This document shows, piece by piece, positions 29,094-37,197 of a DNA stretch of 49,008 nucleotides; the first letter of the stretch is position 1, and each line of letters opens with the position of its first letter. A model generated the notes under the pieces. It did no database searches. It saw only the letters and a list, made by a program, of their open reading frames with translations, and had not been told where the DNA came from. The DNA is from an uncultured Roseburia sp. (GTDB lineage Bacteria; Bacillota; Clostridia; Lachnospirales; Lachnospiraceae), in contig CAMWKH010000023.1 of NCBI GenBank assembly GCA_947174805.1, positions 1 to 49,008 on the forward strand, written 5' to 3'. A program made the translations under genes and the position numbers.

Positions 29094-31397
29094 TCAATCA
29101 TTAACTGAAAAAGCTGTGGTAATCCTACCTTCCCGAAATTTTATCTGGCCGGTAAACCGGGTATCATACACCTCTGCTTTCCATTGATGTAACCGCATAA
29201 GGGTCTCCTCCCCCGGATGTCCATATCGGTTGTTTTTCCCGCAGGAAATCACTGCGGTTTTGGGAGACACCCCGGCCAATAATTTTTCACAGGTACCATA
29301 CTTTGAGCCGTGATGGGATATCTTTAACACATCAATCTCGGGAAATTTATACTTCTCCGCCAGTTTTTCTTCCTGCTCAAGGGATAAATCCCCGGTAAAC
29401 AGTCCCGAAAAACCACTGCTCTTATAAAAAAGAACCATGGAGGCATCATTCCTGTCCGTCTCCTCATTGGTATCCTCCGGAAAAAGACAGGTGATTTCCC
29501 ATCGCCGATCTGCCCCTGCAAGTGTTCCCCTCTGCTTCATATATAAGATGGGAATGTCCTGTTTTGCGGCAAATTTATTTAATTCCTCCCAGGCCTCATC
29601 CCTCACAATGCCCTCCGCCAAAACCAGGTATTTAATGGGAAAGCCGCTCTTAGCCACTTCCATCATACCGCTGGTATGGTCTTTGTCCAGGTGGCTTAAA
29701 AACCAGTAATCCACTTGCCTTATTCCATGATATTTTAAAAAAGGCAGGATCCGGTAAGTCCCCACCTTTGACACAGTGGTGCTCCCTCCGTCTAAGAACA
29801 TAACTGTCCCGTCCTCCTCCATAAAACAGATGCCGTCCCCCTGTCCCACATCCAGAACATCCCACTCTCTTTCCCTGGGGAGCGGACAAAGGAAAAAAAT
29901 GGTAAAAGCCAGAATACAAACTGCGGTTCCCGGAATCAGAAATTTTTTCTTTTTCCGACAAATAAAAAACACAAGAATACTTCCGTACCATAAAAGAACT
30001 TTGAATACCGGCGGTTTTCCCGTAATAAAAACGGCAAGGGGAAGTGCTGTGCTAATTCGGCAGACAGCCTCAAATACCAACAGGATTAACGTGCAGGGAT
30101 ATAATAGAATTTTTCCCACAGCCACAGAAAAGCAGCCGGCTAACATCCCTGCCATTCCAAGACCTAAGAGAATCCCCATGCAGGGAAGAATAACAAGATT
30201 TACAAACACGGAATATAAGGACACTTCATAAAATGCATTACAGAGAATGGGAATCGTTGTGAGCTGAATACAGACGCTTACCAGCACCGTATCCCTTAAG
30301 CCTGATAATTCCTTGCGGAAGCAGGCCTTTTTTAACTCCCCTGCCACAAGGACTCCGGCCACAGCTCCAAAAGACAAGAGAAAACCTGTATGGTAAAAAA
30401 TCATAGGATTCTCCCAGGCCATAAGGGACGCCATCAGGGATAAGGACGTGAGCATATCATAGCTTTTTCCCCTGCACTTTCCATACAGCAGAAGAAAAAA
30501 CATGCCGGCTGCCCTCGTCTGGGATATGCCAAATCCTGTGAGGCAGCTATAACATAAGACAAATGTCCCACCAAAGGCTGCCGCAGCATATCCGTTACAC
30601 TTTTTTTTCAGCGCCCGGTACAGCCCCATGCCTAAAATAGATAGGTGAATCCCGGAAATACTGTAAAAATGACTGACTCCTGCTTTTTGAAACAGGGCTT
30701 TTAACTCCTGATCCATACCGCTTTTTTCCCCCAGAGTCATGGCCGCCATCAATCTGCCATGGGAATCTTTCATGCATTTTACATAACTCTCCCGGAATTT
30801 CTTTCGGATTTGATATAATTTTTCCTGAAAGGGAAAAGACCCTCCAAAGCTTTTTTCCACTCTGGCCTTTTCCACTGCCCCGTCTATATGAAGACTCTGA
30901 TAATAGGCCAGCTCATGAAAGCCCCCCTCATTTTCCGGTTGATGGAATGTTTTGATTTTTCCTGTGATTCTTAAGATTTCTCCCATAGAATATTCATCGG
31001 CAGAAAGAATAACTAAGATTTTGGGACAGGAATATGTCCCCTTTTTTGATTTTAGAATATTATCTTTGAGATAATAATAGAATTGTTCCCCTTTTTCTTC
31101 TTTTTTGCTAAGCCTCCCAAAAAGTGATACCTCCTCCCCGGAGATGAAAAAAGACTGGGCGCCTCTGCTCTCCTCCTCCCGGCAGCCTGCCTTGGCTCCT
31201 CCTGCAAAAAAAGCCGCCAAGAGAACTGCCAGATACACCCACCGTCTTTTTCCTTTTATTTTCCCGGAGACGAGTACAGAAAACTGCCACATCAAATATC
31301 CCAGAAAAATAAGCAAAAACAAGGAGAAGTCAAAGAGCACCCCGCAGATTCCCAGGAGAAAGGATACCAAAAGGGAGGCCAGCTTTCTCTTAGTCAC
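29094..31397 (-). CDS. comEC: ComEC/Rec2 DNA-uptake channel protein
   Basis: The 767-residue membrane protein has several N-terminal hydrophobic segments, a soluble extracytoplasmic region, and the Competence-family transmembrane core (about 220-490). A C-terminal metallo-beta-lactamase-like domain contains LDVGQGDGICF and SHLDKDHTSG, with later ISHHGSKYG. ComEC forms the channel that brings single-stranded DNA through the membrane in natural transformation. The start is a GTG at 31397, with GAGGA six bases upstream; it overlaps the end of the GerMN lipoprotein gene by eight bases. ComEA, its usual DNA receptor, is about 3 kb upstream in the same direction. Competence in this organism is not established. 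Confidence 0.94.
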   Translation of the reverse strand: MTKRKLASLLVSFLLGICGVLFDFSLFLLIFLGYLMWQFSVLVSGKIKGKRRWVYLAVLLAAFFAGGAKAGCREEESRGAQSFFISGEEVSLFGRLSKKEEKGEQFYYYLKDNILKSKKGTYSCPKILVILSADEYSMGEILRITGKIKTFHQPENEGGFHELAYYQSLHIDGAVEKARVEKSFGGSFPFQEKLYQIRKKFRESYVKCMKDSHGRLMAAMTLGEKSGMDQELKALFQKAGVSHFYSISGIHLSILGMGLYRALKKKCNGYAAAAFGGTFVLCYSCLTGFGISQTRAAGMFFLLLYGKCRGKSYDMLTSLSLMASLMAWENPMIFYHTGFLLSFGAVAGVLVAGELKKACFRKELSGLRDTVLVSVCIQLTTIPILCNAFYEVSLYSVFVNLVILPCMGILLGLGMAGMLAGCFSVAVGKILLYPCTLILLVFEAVCRISTALPLAVFITGKPPVFKVLLWYGSILVFFICRKKKKFLIPGTAVCILAFTIFFLCPLPREREWDVLDVGQGDGICFMEEDGTVMFLDGGSTTVSKVGTYRILPFLKYHGIRQVDYWFLSHLDKDHTSGMMEVAKSGFPIKYLVLAEGIVRDEAWEELNKFAAKQDIPILYMKQRGTLAGADRRWEITCLFPEDTNEETDRNDASMVLFYKSSGFSGLFTGDLSLEQEEKLAEKYKFPEIDVLKISHHGSKYGTCEKLLAGVSPKTAVISCGKNNRYGHPGEETLMRLHQWKAEVYDTRFTGQIKFREGRITTAFSVND

Positions 31398-32376
31398 TGG
31401 TATCCTCTTCCTCCTCTCCCTCTACATCATTCACCTTCATCTCGGAGTTGTTTACCTCCTGCACATAATCCAGGTTTCTCTCATAAAGTTCATCCAGGGC
31501 AAAACTGTCCCGGTACACGCCCTTTGTGTTGCCGTTTACAGAAATCTGGACCTTGTTTATGGTAGAAATTTCAGACAGAGAATCTACTATGGAATAAATC
31601 ACCACAGGCTCCTCGATACTGTAATTCTGATTTCTGAAGGCGTCGTCCAGATTGACATAACATACTCCGTCTAAGACAGATACCCCCACCAGCTTTGTCC
31701 CCTCCGGTATGGCTGACTGGGCATTTTTACTTTTCGGCCCCTCTAAGAGATGCTCTATCACCAGCTTTTCCAGGGAAATATTGCTGCTGTGATGAACTTC
31801 CTGGGTCTCCTGTACCAGGCCGTTTCCCTTTTCATTTGCAAAATACAAAACAATGGTGGAGGTCTGAATGGAGTTAATCTGTTCCCCGGGATTTTCTATA
31901 AAACTCTCGTTTGTCATTACTCCCACAAGATTGCCGCTTCCATCTGTCAAAGGGGCCTCCCCCACATAAAAACTTAAACATTCCACCCCCTCCACCTGGG
32001 TCAGAGTGCGTACGATTGCCGCCCTGGACAATGTCTCCTGCACCCGGTTCATGGTACGGTAGGTCTCATTGAAATATAAAGTTAAAAGAGTTCCCTCCAA
32101 AATATAGCTGTCCACCCTCACATCCTCAGGTATGACTTTTTTAAACTCCACATCCCCGGAATCTTCCTGCATCTTTCCGATTAGCTCGTCAATCATCCCC
32201 TTAGTGTCCCCCTCCTGGGATTCCATATCATAGGGCAGGCCGTCTATTTTGGTTATATCTTTGTTTAGATAATATATCTGGTAATCCAGGTTCTCCTCTG
32301 CCTCTCCCCCGTCCCCGCATCCCGCAGAGAGGCAGAGAAACAGTGCCAGAAAGAACCATCTGCCAACTTTCTCCAT
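31390..32376 (-). CDS. GerMN-domain lipoprotein
   Basis: The 328-residue protein has a lipoprotein signal ending in LSAGC (Cys20). Two GerMN-like repeats follow (about 60-165 and 190-300), seen from the repeated pattern of a LYFNE/YFANE-type strand and a later LYVGEA or VYVNLD strand. The tail is acidic. Bacillus GerM is needed for sporulation and germination, and actinobacterial LpqB uses GerMN domains to modulate the MtrAB two-component system. Here it directly follows a sensor kinase gene (28 bases) and overlaps comEC by eight bases. The TCS link suggests it modulates signalling by the kinase, which is an inference. AGGAGG precedes the ATG. Confidence 0.87.
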   Translation of the reverse strand: MEKVGRWFFLALFLCLSAGCGDGGEAEENLDYQIYYLNKDITKIDGLPYDMESQEGDTKGMIDELIGKMQEDSGDVEFKKVIPEDVRVDSYILEGTLLTLYFNETYRTMNRVQETLSRAAIVRTLTQVEGVECLSFYVGEAPLTDGSGNLVGVMTNESFIENPGEQINSIQTSTIVLYFANEKGNGLVQETQEVHHSSNISLEKLVIEHLLEGPKSKNAQSAIPEGTKLVGVSVLDGVCYVNLDDAFRNQNYSIEEPVVIYSIVDSLSEISTINKVQISVNGNTKGVYRDSFALDELYERNLDYVQEVNNSEMKVNDVEGEEEEDTSD

Positions 32377-32404
32377 CTATGTCCTCCTATAAATAACACA
32401 AATA

Positions 32405-33835
32405 TCAGGAAGCGATATAATTTAAAGGAATCCGCACGTTAAATATAGTTCCCTCTCCCTCTGTGCTAAAGACCTTAATCGCTCCTCTGTGCATTAAAAC
32501 AGCATTTCTTGTAATGGCAAGGCCAAGGCCAGTGCCTCCGATTTCCCTGGAATGGGACTTGTCCACCCGGTAAAAACGCTCATAGATATGTTCCAAACTG
32601 TCCTCCGGTATGCCGATTCCCCCATCCTCCACTTTAATGTAGAAATACTGGTGGTCCGCATTTAAGGACACATGTACCCAGCCGTCGGGATGGTTGTATT
32701 TTATGGCATTTTCCACCAGGTTTGTTATAGCCAGAGTCAGTTTTACCTCGTCCACCTCTGCGCTGACCGGACGAAAACTCTCCAGCACCAGCTCTATGTT
32801 CTGCTTTTCAGCAATGGGGCGAAGCCTTTTTAAGATCAGCTCTAACTGTTCGTTGATATTTACGCTGGAAATATTCAAATCTGCCGCAGAGCGGTCCATT
32901 TTTACCAGGGACAGTAAATCGTTGATTATTTTCGTCTCCCTGTCAATCTCATTTCCAATATCACCCATAAATTCCCGGTATAGTTCCAACGGCACATTTT
33001 CCTGTCCGTTTAAGGAATCCGCCAGAACTTTCATGGAAGTAAGGGGCGTCTTTAACTCGTGGGATACATTTGAAACAAATTCTTCCCTGGACTCATCGAT
33101 AACTTTCATCCTCCCAAAAAGCTGGTTAAAACGGTCGGAAATATCCTCCGTCTCCAGATAGCTCTCCTCTTTCAATTCTGTGGTAAACCCGTTTTGTATC
33201 TCTGAAATCTGCCTTGACATATCGGACAAGGGCCTTACCAGCCGCATGGAAATCATCACAGAAAGGGCCAAAATCACAAGAAGCATGGAAATTTCAATCA
33301 CCAATGCCCCGTCTTTTAAATATTCCAGATTCAGCTTAATGCTGTCTGTGGACACGCTCACAAGAAACACGCCCAGGCTCTCTTTACTCTCCGTATCAGT
33401 GAGGGGAATCGTCATCTCGATATACCCGTTGTCCGAGTCGTGTTTGGAAATCTCTTCTCCCCCAAAGCTTCGGATTACTTCCTCCGAGACGATAGTCTTC
33501 CCCTCGTCCACCCCGTAAGTATCTTTTACAATACGAAAATTGCTGTCTATTACCATGACGCGCCCGTCATAAATATTTGATAATTGTTCCAACTGGGAAT
33601 TGATAATTTCAGAGGATGTGTCCTCCAGATAATTGTTGAATATAATTTGGTTCCCTAAGATTCTGGACTGGCTTAAAATATCAATACTTCGGTTAGATAC
33701 TGCCTTTGTCTCATAGGACCTCAGTATCCCTCCCCGAAGTATTGCCGCCGGTATGGTTCCGATAAGCAGAAAAATCAGAATGAGCCACAATTTCATGCTC
33801 TTGAATATTCTAGGATATTTTTTCTTGTTTGACAT
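32405..33835 (-). CDS. Membrane sensor histidine kinase
   Basis: The 476-residue protein has two membrane segments (about 14-34 and 178-198) around an extracellular sensor of about 140 residues. A HAMP segment follows (about 199-250), then a dimerisation domain with phospho-acceptor His259 in SNVSHELKTPLTS. The ATPase domain has an N box NLVENAIKYN, a G1 box VEDGGIGIP and a G2 box GGTGLGLAI. It is the partner of the response regulator gene upstream, which ends seven bases before this ATG (ribosome site AAGGA). The signal is unknown. The arrangement resembles WalK/PhoR/MtrB kinases, but there is no cytoplasmic PAS domain. Confidence 0.94.
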   Translation of the reverse strand: MSNKKKYPRIFKSMKLWLILIFLLIGTIPAAILRGGILRSYETKAVSNRSIDILSQSRILGNQIIFNNYLEDTSSEIINSQLEQLSNIYDGRVMVIDSNFRIVKDTYGVDEGKTIVSEEVIRSFGGEEISKHDSDNGYIEMTIPLTDTESKESLGVFLVSVSTDSIKLNLEYLKDGALVIEISMLLVILALSVMISMRLVRPLSDMSRQISEIQNGFTTELKEESYLETEDISDRFNQLFGRMKVIDESREEFVSNVSHELKTPLTSMKVLADSLNGQENVPLELYREFMGDIGNEIDRETKIINDLLSLVKMDRSAADLNISSVNINEQLELILKRLRPIAEKQNIELVLESFRPVSAEVDEVKLTLAITNLVENAIKYNHPDGWVHVSLNADHQYFYIKVEDGGIGIPEDSLEHIYERFYRVDKSHSREIGGTGLGLAITRNAVLMHRGAIKVFSTEGEGTIFNVRIPLNYIAS

Positions 33836-33842
33836 TTGTTCC

Positions 33843-34532
33843 TTACCCCTGATAATAATAACCTACGCCCCATTTTGTGTGAACATATTTCGGCTCGCTT
33901 GGATTGCTCTCGATTTTTTCCCGCATTCTCCGCACATGCACATCCACGGTCCTCACATCACCAGGGTATTCATATCCCCACACAAGATTCAATAGGTTTT
34001 CCCTGCTGTACACTTTATTGGGATTCGTCACCAAAAGTTCCAGCAAATCAAACTCTTTGGCGGTAAGGTTGATTTCCTTGCCCTTTACAAAAAGTCTCCG
34101 GCTCTCACAATCCATACGAAGGTCTCCGCTCTCAATCACAGAATTATCTTCCTTTTTGGTCTGTCCCTGGGCAGTTCTCCTCATAATAGCCTTGATTCTG
34201 GCCTTTACCTCCAAAATGTTAAAGGGCTTTGTAATATAGTCATCCGCACCGTACTCAAGCCCCAGGATTTTATCCATATCGTCCCCTTTTGCCGTGAGCA
34301 TTACTATGGGAACCGTGGAAAAATCCCGGATATGCTGACAGACTTCAAAGCCGTCCATCTTAGGAAGCATAATATCCAAAAGAATCATATCATACTGATT
34401 CTCCGTAGCCATCTTTAACGCTTCCTCCCCGTCATAGGCACAATCTACTTCCATGCCGTCCTGCTCCAAGCTGAACCGGATTCCCTTCACGATTAATTTT
34501 TCATCATCCACCACAAGAACTTTTTTTGCCAT
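33843..34532 (-). CDS. OmpR/PhoB-family response regulator
   Basis: The 229-residue protein has a receiver domain (1-120) with the acidic pocket DDE (9-11), phosphorylation site Asp53 (LLDIMLPKMDG) and a conserved lysine in ADDYITKPF. A winged-helix DNA-binding domain follows (about 133-228), ending VRRMREKIE and WGVGYYYQG. This is the PhoB/WalR/MtrA type. It is co-transcribed with the downstream kinase and GerMN genes. It lies 42 bases after comEA, so it may be read from the comEA promoter. Which genes it controls cannot be told from the sequence. Confidence 0.95.
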   Translation of the reverse strand: MAKKVLVVDDEKLIVKGIRFSLEQDGMEVDCAYDGEEALKMATENQYDMILLDIMLPKMDGFEVCQHIRDFSTVPIVMLTAKGDDMDKILGLEYGADDYITKPFNILEVKARIKAIMRRTAQGQTKKEDNSVIESGDLRMDCESRRLFVKGKEINLTAKEFDLLELLVTNPNKVYSRENLLNLVWGYEYPGDVRTVDVHVRRMREKIESNPSEPKYVHTKWGVGYYYQG

Positions 34533-34574
34533 TTTACTGCTAACCTCCAGGGCATCTTTTATAAAGTCATATTA

Positions 34575-35174
34575 CTATTTTACTGTAATATAATCTTTCA
34601 TCTTGGAATACAATCCCTCTTTAATCCCGGTAATCTTCATCACATCCTCCGCCGATTGGAACTTTCCGTTTTCTTCCCGGTAGGCGATAATGCTTCTTGC
34701 CTTTGTCTCTCCGATTCCCGGAATCCCCATCAGGGCGCTGATATCCGCCGTATTAAGATTGACTCTGCCGTCTTCTTGTTCCTCTTTTTCTTGGGGACTT
34801 TCCCTGGGCTTTTCCCCCTGGGCAAAGACCTGTATCATCTCCCCGTCCTCCACAAAAAGGGCCTGGTTTACAGCCCCGGGGTCCGCCGTCTCCGTCAGTC
34901 CCCCTGCCAGCTGTATCGCCTCGTAAACCCTGCTTCCCGCCGGAAGTTCATATACCCCGGGGACATTTACCTCCCCGCAGACATACACACAGCAGAGACC
35001 CTCCTCCTCTTTCAAAGAATCACAAGTCTCTGTTTCCCCTAAAGCTTCTGTCACGGCCTCCGTGTCGTTTTCTGCCAGTACAAAAACATCTTCCCCGAGA
35101 GAAGGGCTTTTTTTACCGCAGCCAAACATAATAAGGAACAGAAGGAACAAAACACTGATTACATATCTATACAT
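34575..35174 (-). CDS. comEA: ComEA-like DNA receptor lipoprotein with SLBB and helix-hairpin-helix domains
   Basis: The 199-residue protein starts with a short hydrophobic signal ending in the lipobox IMFGC (Cys19). An SLBB domain follows (about 62-120; VYVCGEVNVPGVYELP, then LAGGLTETADPG), then a linker and a ComEA helix-hairpin-helix pair (about 135-199; VNLNTADISALMGIPGIG). ComEA binds DNA outside the membrane and feeds ComEC. Bacillus ComEA uses a transmembrane anchor; the lipobox here suggests a lipid anchor. I chose the ATG at 35174 because GGAG is eight bases upstream. The ATG six bases earlier is too close to the ribosome site. A far upstream start near 35228 has no ribosome site. 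Confidence 0.9.
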   Translation of the reverse strand: MYRYVISVLFLLFLIMFGCGKKSPSLGEDVFVLAENDTEAVTEALGETETCDSLKEEEGLCCVYVCGEVNVPGVYELPAGSRVYEAIQLAGGLTETADPGAVNQALFVEDGEMIQVFAQGEKPRESPQEKEEQEDGRVNLNTADISALMGIPGIGETKARSIIAYREENGKFQSAEDVMKITGIKEGLYSKMKDYITVK

Positions 35175-35228
35175 TTGCATATCTCCTTTTCTATTATCAA
35201 AAAGGAGTTCCTCGATGCCGATACCCAC

Positions 35229-35257
35229 ATTTTAACGAATTTTCCCAATGATTACAA
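35229..35257 (-). promoter_or_regulatory. Candidate promoter of the comEA operon
   Basis: Minus strand TTGTAA (35252-35257), a 17-base spacer and TAAAAT (35229-35234), about 55 bases before the ATG at 35174. Just upstream lies an imperfect palindrome at 35263-35284. Confidence 0.6.
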
Positions 35258-35321
35258 GAGTAATTTCACGGAATGCCATGAAATTTTCAACTTATTTATA
35301 GTTTACACATCCTTTAACCAA

Positions 35322-35358
35322 AAAAAGAGACTGCCAAGACATGCAGCAGTCTCTTTTT
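35322..35358 (-). terminator. Intrinsic terminator of the ECF S-component gene
   Basis: A 13-base-pair stem (35346-35358 with 35322-35334) closing an 11-base loop. Its 3' side on the minus strand runs into a U-tract (the A-run at 35321-35326 and upstream). It starts ten bases beyond the gene's stop codon. Confidence 0.85.
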
Positions 35359-35368
35359 ATCTCCATCC

Positions 35369-35893
35369 CTATGGAAGCTGTCTCTCCTTTAACTTATCCA
35401 GCACACGGGCTTTGGACAGTGCAAAAATAATCACTGCCGCCATTAAAATTCCCGTAAAAGTCTGGGCTAAATTGGCGGGAACCGTTGCTAGGGACGCGGC
35501 AAAACCATAAAGGAAAACTTCTAAGACGGCGTAGCCGAAAACCTGCAAAAGCCCTCCGGCCACGGCGCCTATCAGCCAGTTGATTTTGTTTTTCGGCATA
35601 AGTTTTTCCACAAAAATTCCCATGGTAAATGCCATAATGCTTTTGATAATCAAAGTGGGCACTACATATACCACATATCCCCCCAGCAAATCTGCCAGGG
35701 CAGCACCAAACCCTGCGGCTATGGTGCCCTGCTTTCTGCCTAAAATCATCACTGCAAGGAAAATCATACAGTCCCCCAAATGGGTGTACCCCCCTGTCAA
35801 AGGGGTAGGAATTTTAAACATGGCGGTAAAGATATATACCAATGCCATCATAAGCGCTGTTTTCACCAATGTCTGAATCTTAACATCTCTCAT
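35369..35893 (-). CDS. ECF transporter S component (substrate-binding membrane subunit)
   Basis: The 174-residue protein has about five hydrophobic membrane segments. Its early LTGGYTHLGDCMIFLAVMIL block and the small alanine/glycine-rich helix GAALADLLGGY are typical of ECF S components of the riboflavin/HMP-like type. S components bind a vitamin and dock onto a shared EcfAA'T module, which is not encoded here, so it would be a group II system. The substrate cannot be assigned. I chose the ATG at 35893, with GGAGGAG seven bases upstream; the ATG at 35908 is inside or upstream of this ribosome site. It is transcribed alone, with a terminator. Confidence 0.87.
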   Translation of the reverse strand: MRDVKIQTLVKTALMMALVYIFTAMFKIPTPLTGGYTHLGDCMIFLAVMILGRKQGTIAAGFGAALADLLGGYVVYVVPTLIIKSIMAFTMGIFVEKLMPKNKINWLIGAVAGGLLQVFGYAVLEVFLYGFAASLATVPANLAQTFTGILMAAVIIFALSKARVLDKLKERQLP

Positions 35894-36016
35894 TTTCTGC
35901 TCCTCCATAAAATTTGTTTCGGCCGATTTTTATGGTATAGAGTATAATTCAAAATTGGTTTGATGCACAGTGCCAGTTCTAAACAATTTGACCAGGCCAG
36001 TTTTAGAACCCCAAAG

Positions 36017-37174
36017 TCAGTCCCCTATGACCTCAAGTCCTTTCTTTTTTAGTCTCCGGTTCACTGCCTGTTTGCCCACACTGTAAATTACGGAACACAC
36101 GGGAACAGCCAGAAGCATGCCCAAAACCCCAAAGGCGCTACTGCCAATGGTAACTGCCGCCAAAACCCAGATACCCGGAAGGCCCACAGATTTTCCCACA
36201 ACCTTTGGATAAATAATGTTGCCCTCCAGCTGCTGTAATACCACGATAAACAGAATAAACCAAAGTGCTTTTATGGGAGCTACCATGAGAATGAGGAAAG
36301 CCCCCACCCCTGTTCCGATAAAAGCTCCAAAGACAGGAATCAAAGCGGTAAAGCCCACCAGCACGGAAATCATAGGGGCGTAGGGCATACGCAAAATCAC
36401 CATGCCCAAAAAACATAGACTTCCGATAATCACCGATTCCGTCAGCTGGCCGGTGACAAAGCTTGTAAAAATTTTATTGGTCAGTGCAAAAAAACTCAGC
36501 ACAGACTCCCCTTTCTCCGCAGTAAGAAAAGCAAATATCATTTTTTTCAGATTTCTCCCCAGTTTTTCTTTCTGGGATAGCACGTAAAAAGCAAACACCA
36601 GGCCAAGGATTAGATTAAACATAACCGAGAAAATGGAGGTAGTGATGTCCACCGTTTTTCCCACAAAGCTCTGGCCGCTTTTCCAGAGAAAATCTCCTGC
36701 CACCTTTCCAATCTCGCTTAAATTCAACTCCGGCTGAGGCAGAACAATTGCATAATCACTGAGAAGCTCCGTTAAATCGGACCACCACTTTTCAATTTGA
36801 ACCATATACTGGGGAAACATTTCAATAATCATCACAGCCGTATTTCTGATTTCCGGCACCACCATAAACAGAAGGATAAAGATAACCCCTCCGATGATCA
36901 CTGTGCTTAAAAGCAGGCACAGGGGACGTTTTAATTTCTTCATCGTTTTTTCTGCGCGTCCCCAGGAAATTTTATCCCATAAAGTTTCCACCGGCCTGAG
37001 CAGCACATTGATTACAAAGGCAAAACATAACCCAATAAGAAATGGGGCCAGAATCCCAAGAAAATTCCGAAAAATCATAAGCACGGAAGCGCTGTGGTTT
37101 AACCCCCAGAAAAACACCATTGCAAAACATATAATAAAAAGTATCTTTTTTACATTTTTTCTATTCAGTTCCAA
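36017..37174 (-). CDS. AI-2E-family (YdiK/PerM-type) membrane protein
   Basis: The 385-residue protein has about eight hydrophobic segments in the pattern of the AI-2E transporter family (formerly UPF0118). The conserved late block is LIPVFGAFIGTGVGAFL, followed by QQLEGNIIYPKVVGKSVGLP. Members are proposed exporters of AI-2 or cation/proton antiporters; the true substrate is unsettled. The gene starts 23 bases after the subtilase gene ends and is probably co-transcribed with it. No terminator hairpin with a U-tract follows its stop. Confidence 0.88.
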   Translation of the reverse strand: MELNRKNVKKILFIICFAMVFFWGLNHSASVLMIFRNFLGILAPFLIGLCFAFVINVLLRPVETLWDKISWGRAEKTMKKLKRPLCLLLSTVIIGGVIFILLFMVVPEIRNTAVMIIEMFPQYMVQIEKWWSDLTELLSDYAIVLPQPELNLSEIGKVAGDFLWKSGQSFVGKTVDITTSIFSVMFNLILGLVFAFYVLSQKEKLGRNLKKMIFAFLTAEKGESVLSFFALTNKIFTSFVTGQLTESVIIGSLCFLGMVILRMPYAPMISVLVGFTALIPVFGAFIGTGVGAFLILMVAPIKALWFILFIVVLQQLEGNIIYPKVVGKSVGLPGIWVLAAVTIGSSAFGVLGMLLAVPVCSVIYSVGKQAVNRRLKKKGLEVIGD

Positions 37175-37197
37175 ATTAAATATCCTGTCCTTTCCAA

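Noticed and set aside
31105..31674. Plus-strand open frame of 189 codons
   Set aside because: Antisense to comEC and the GerMN gene; composition is that of a shadow frame.
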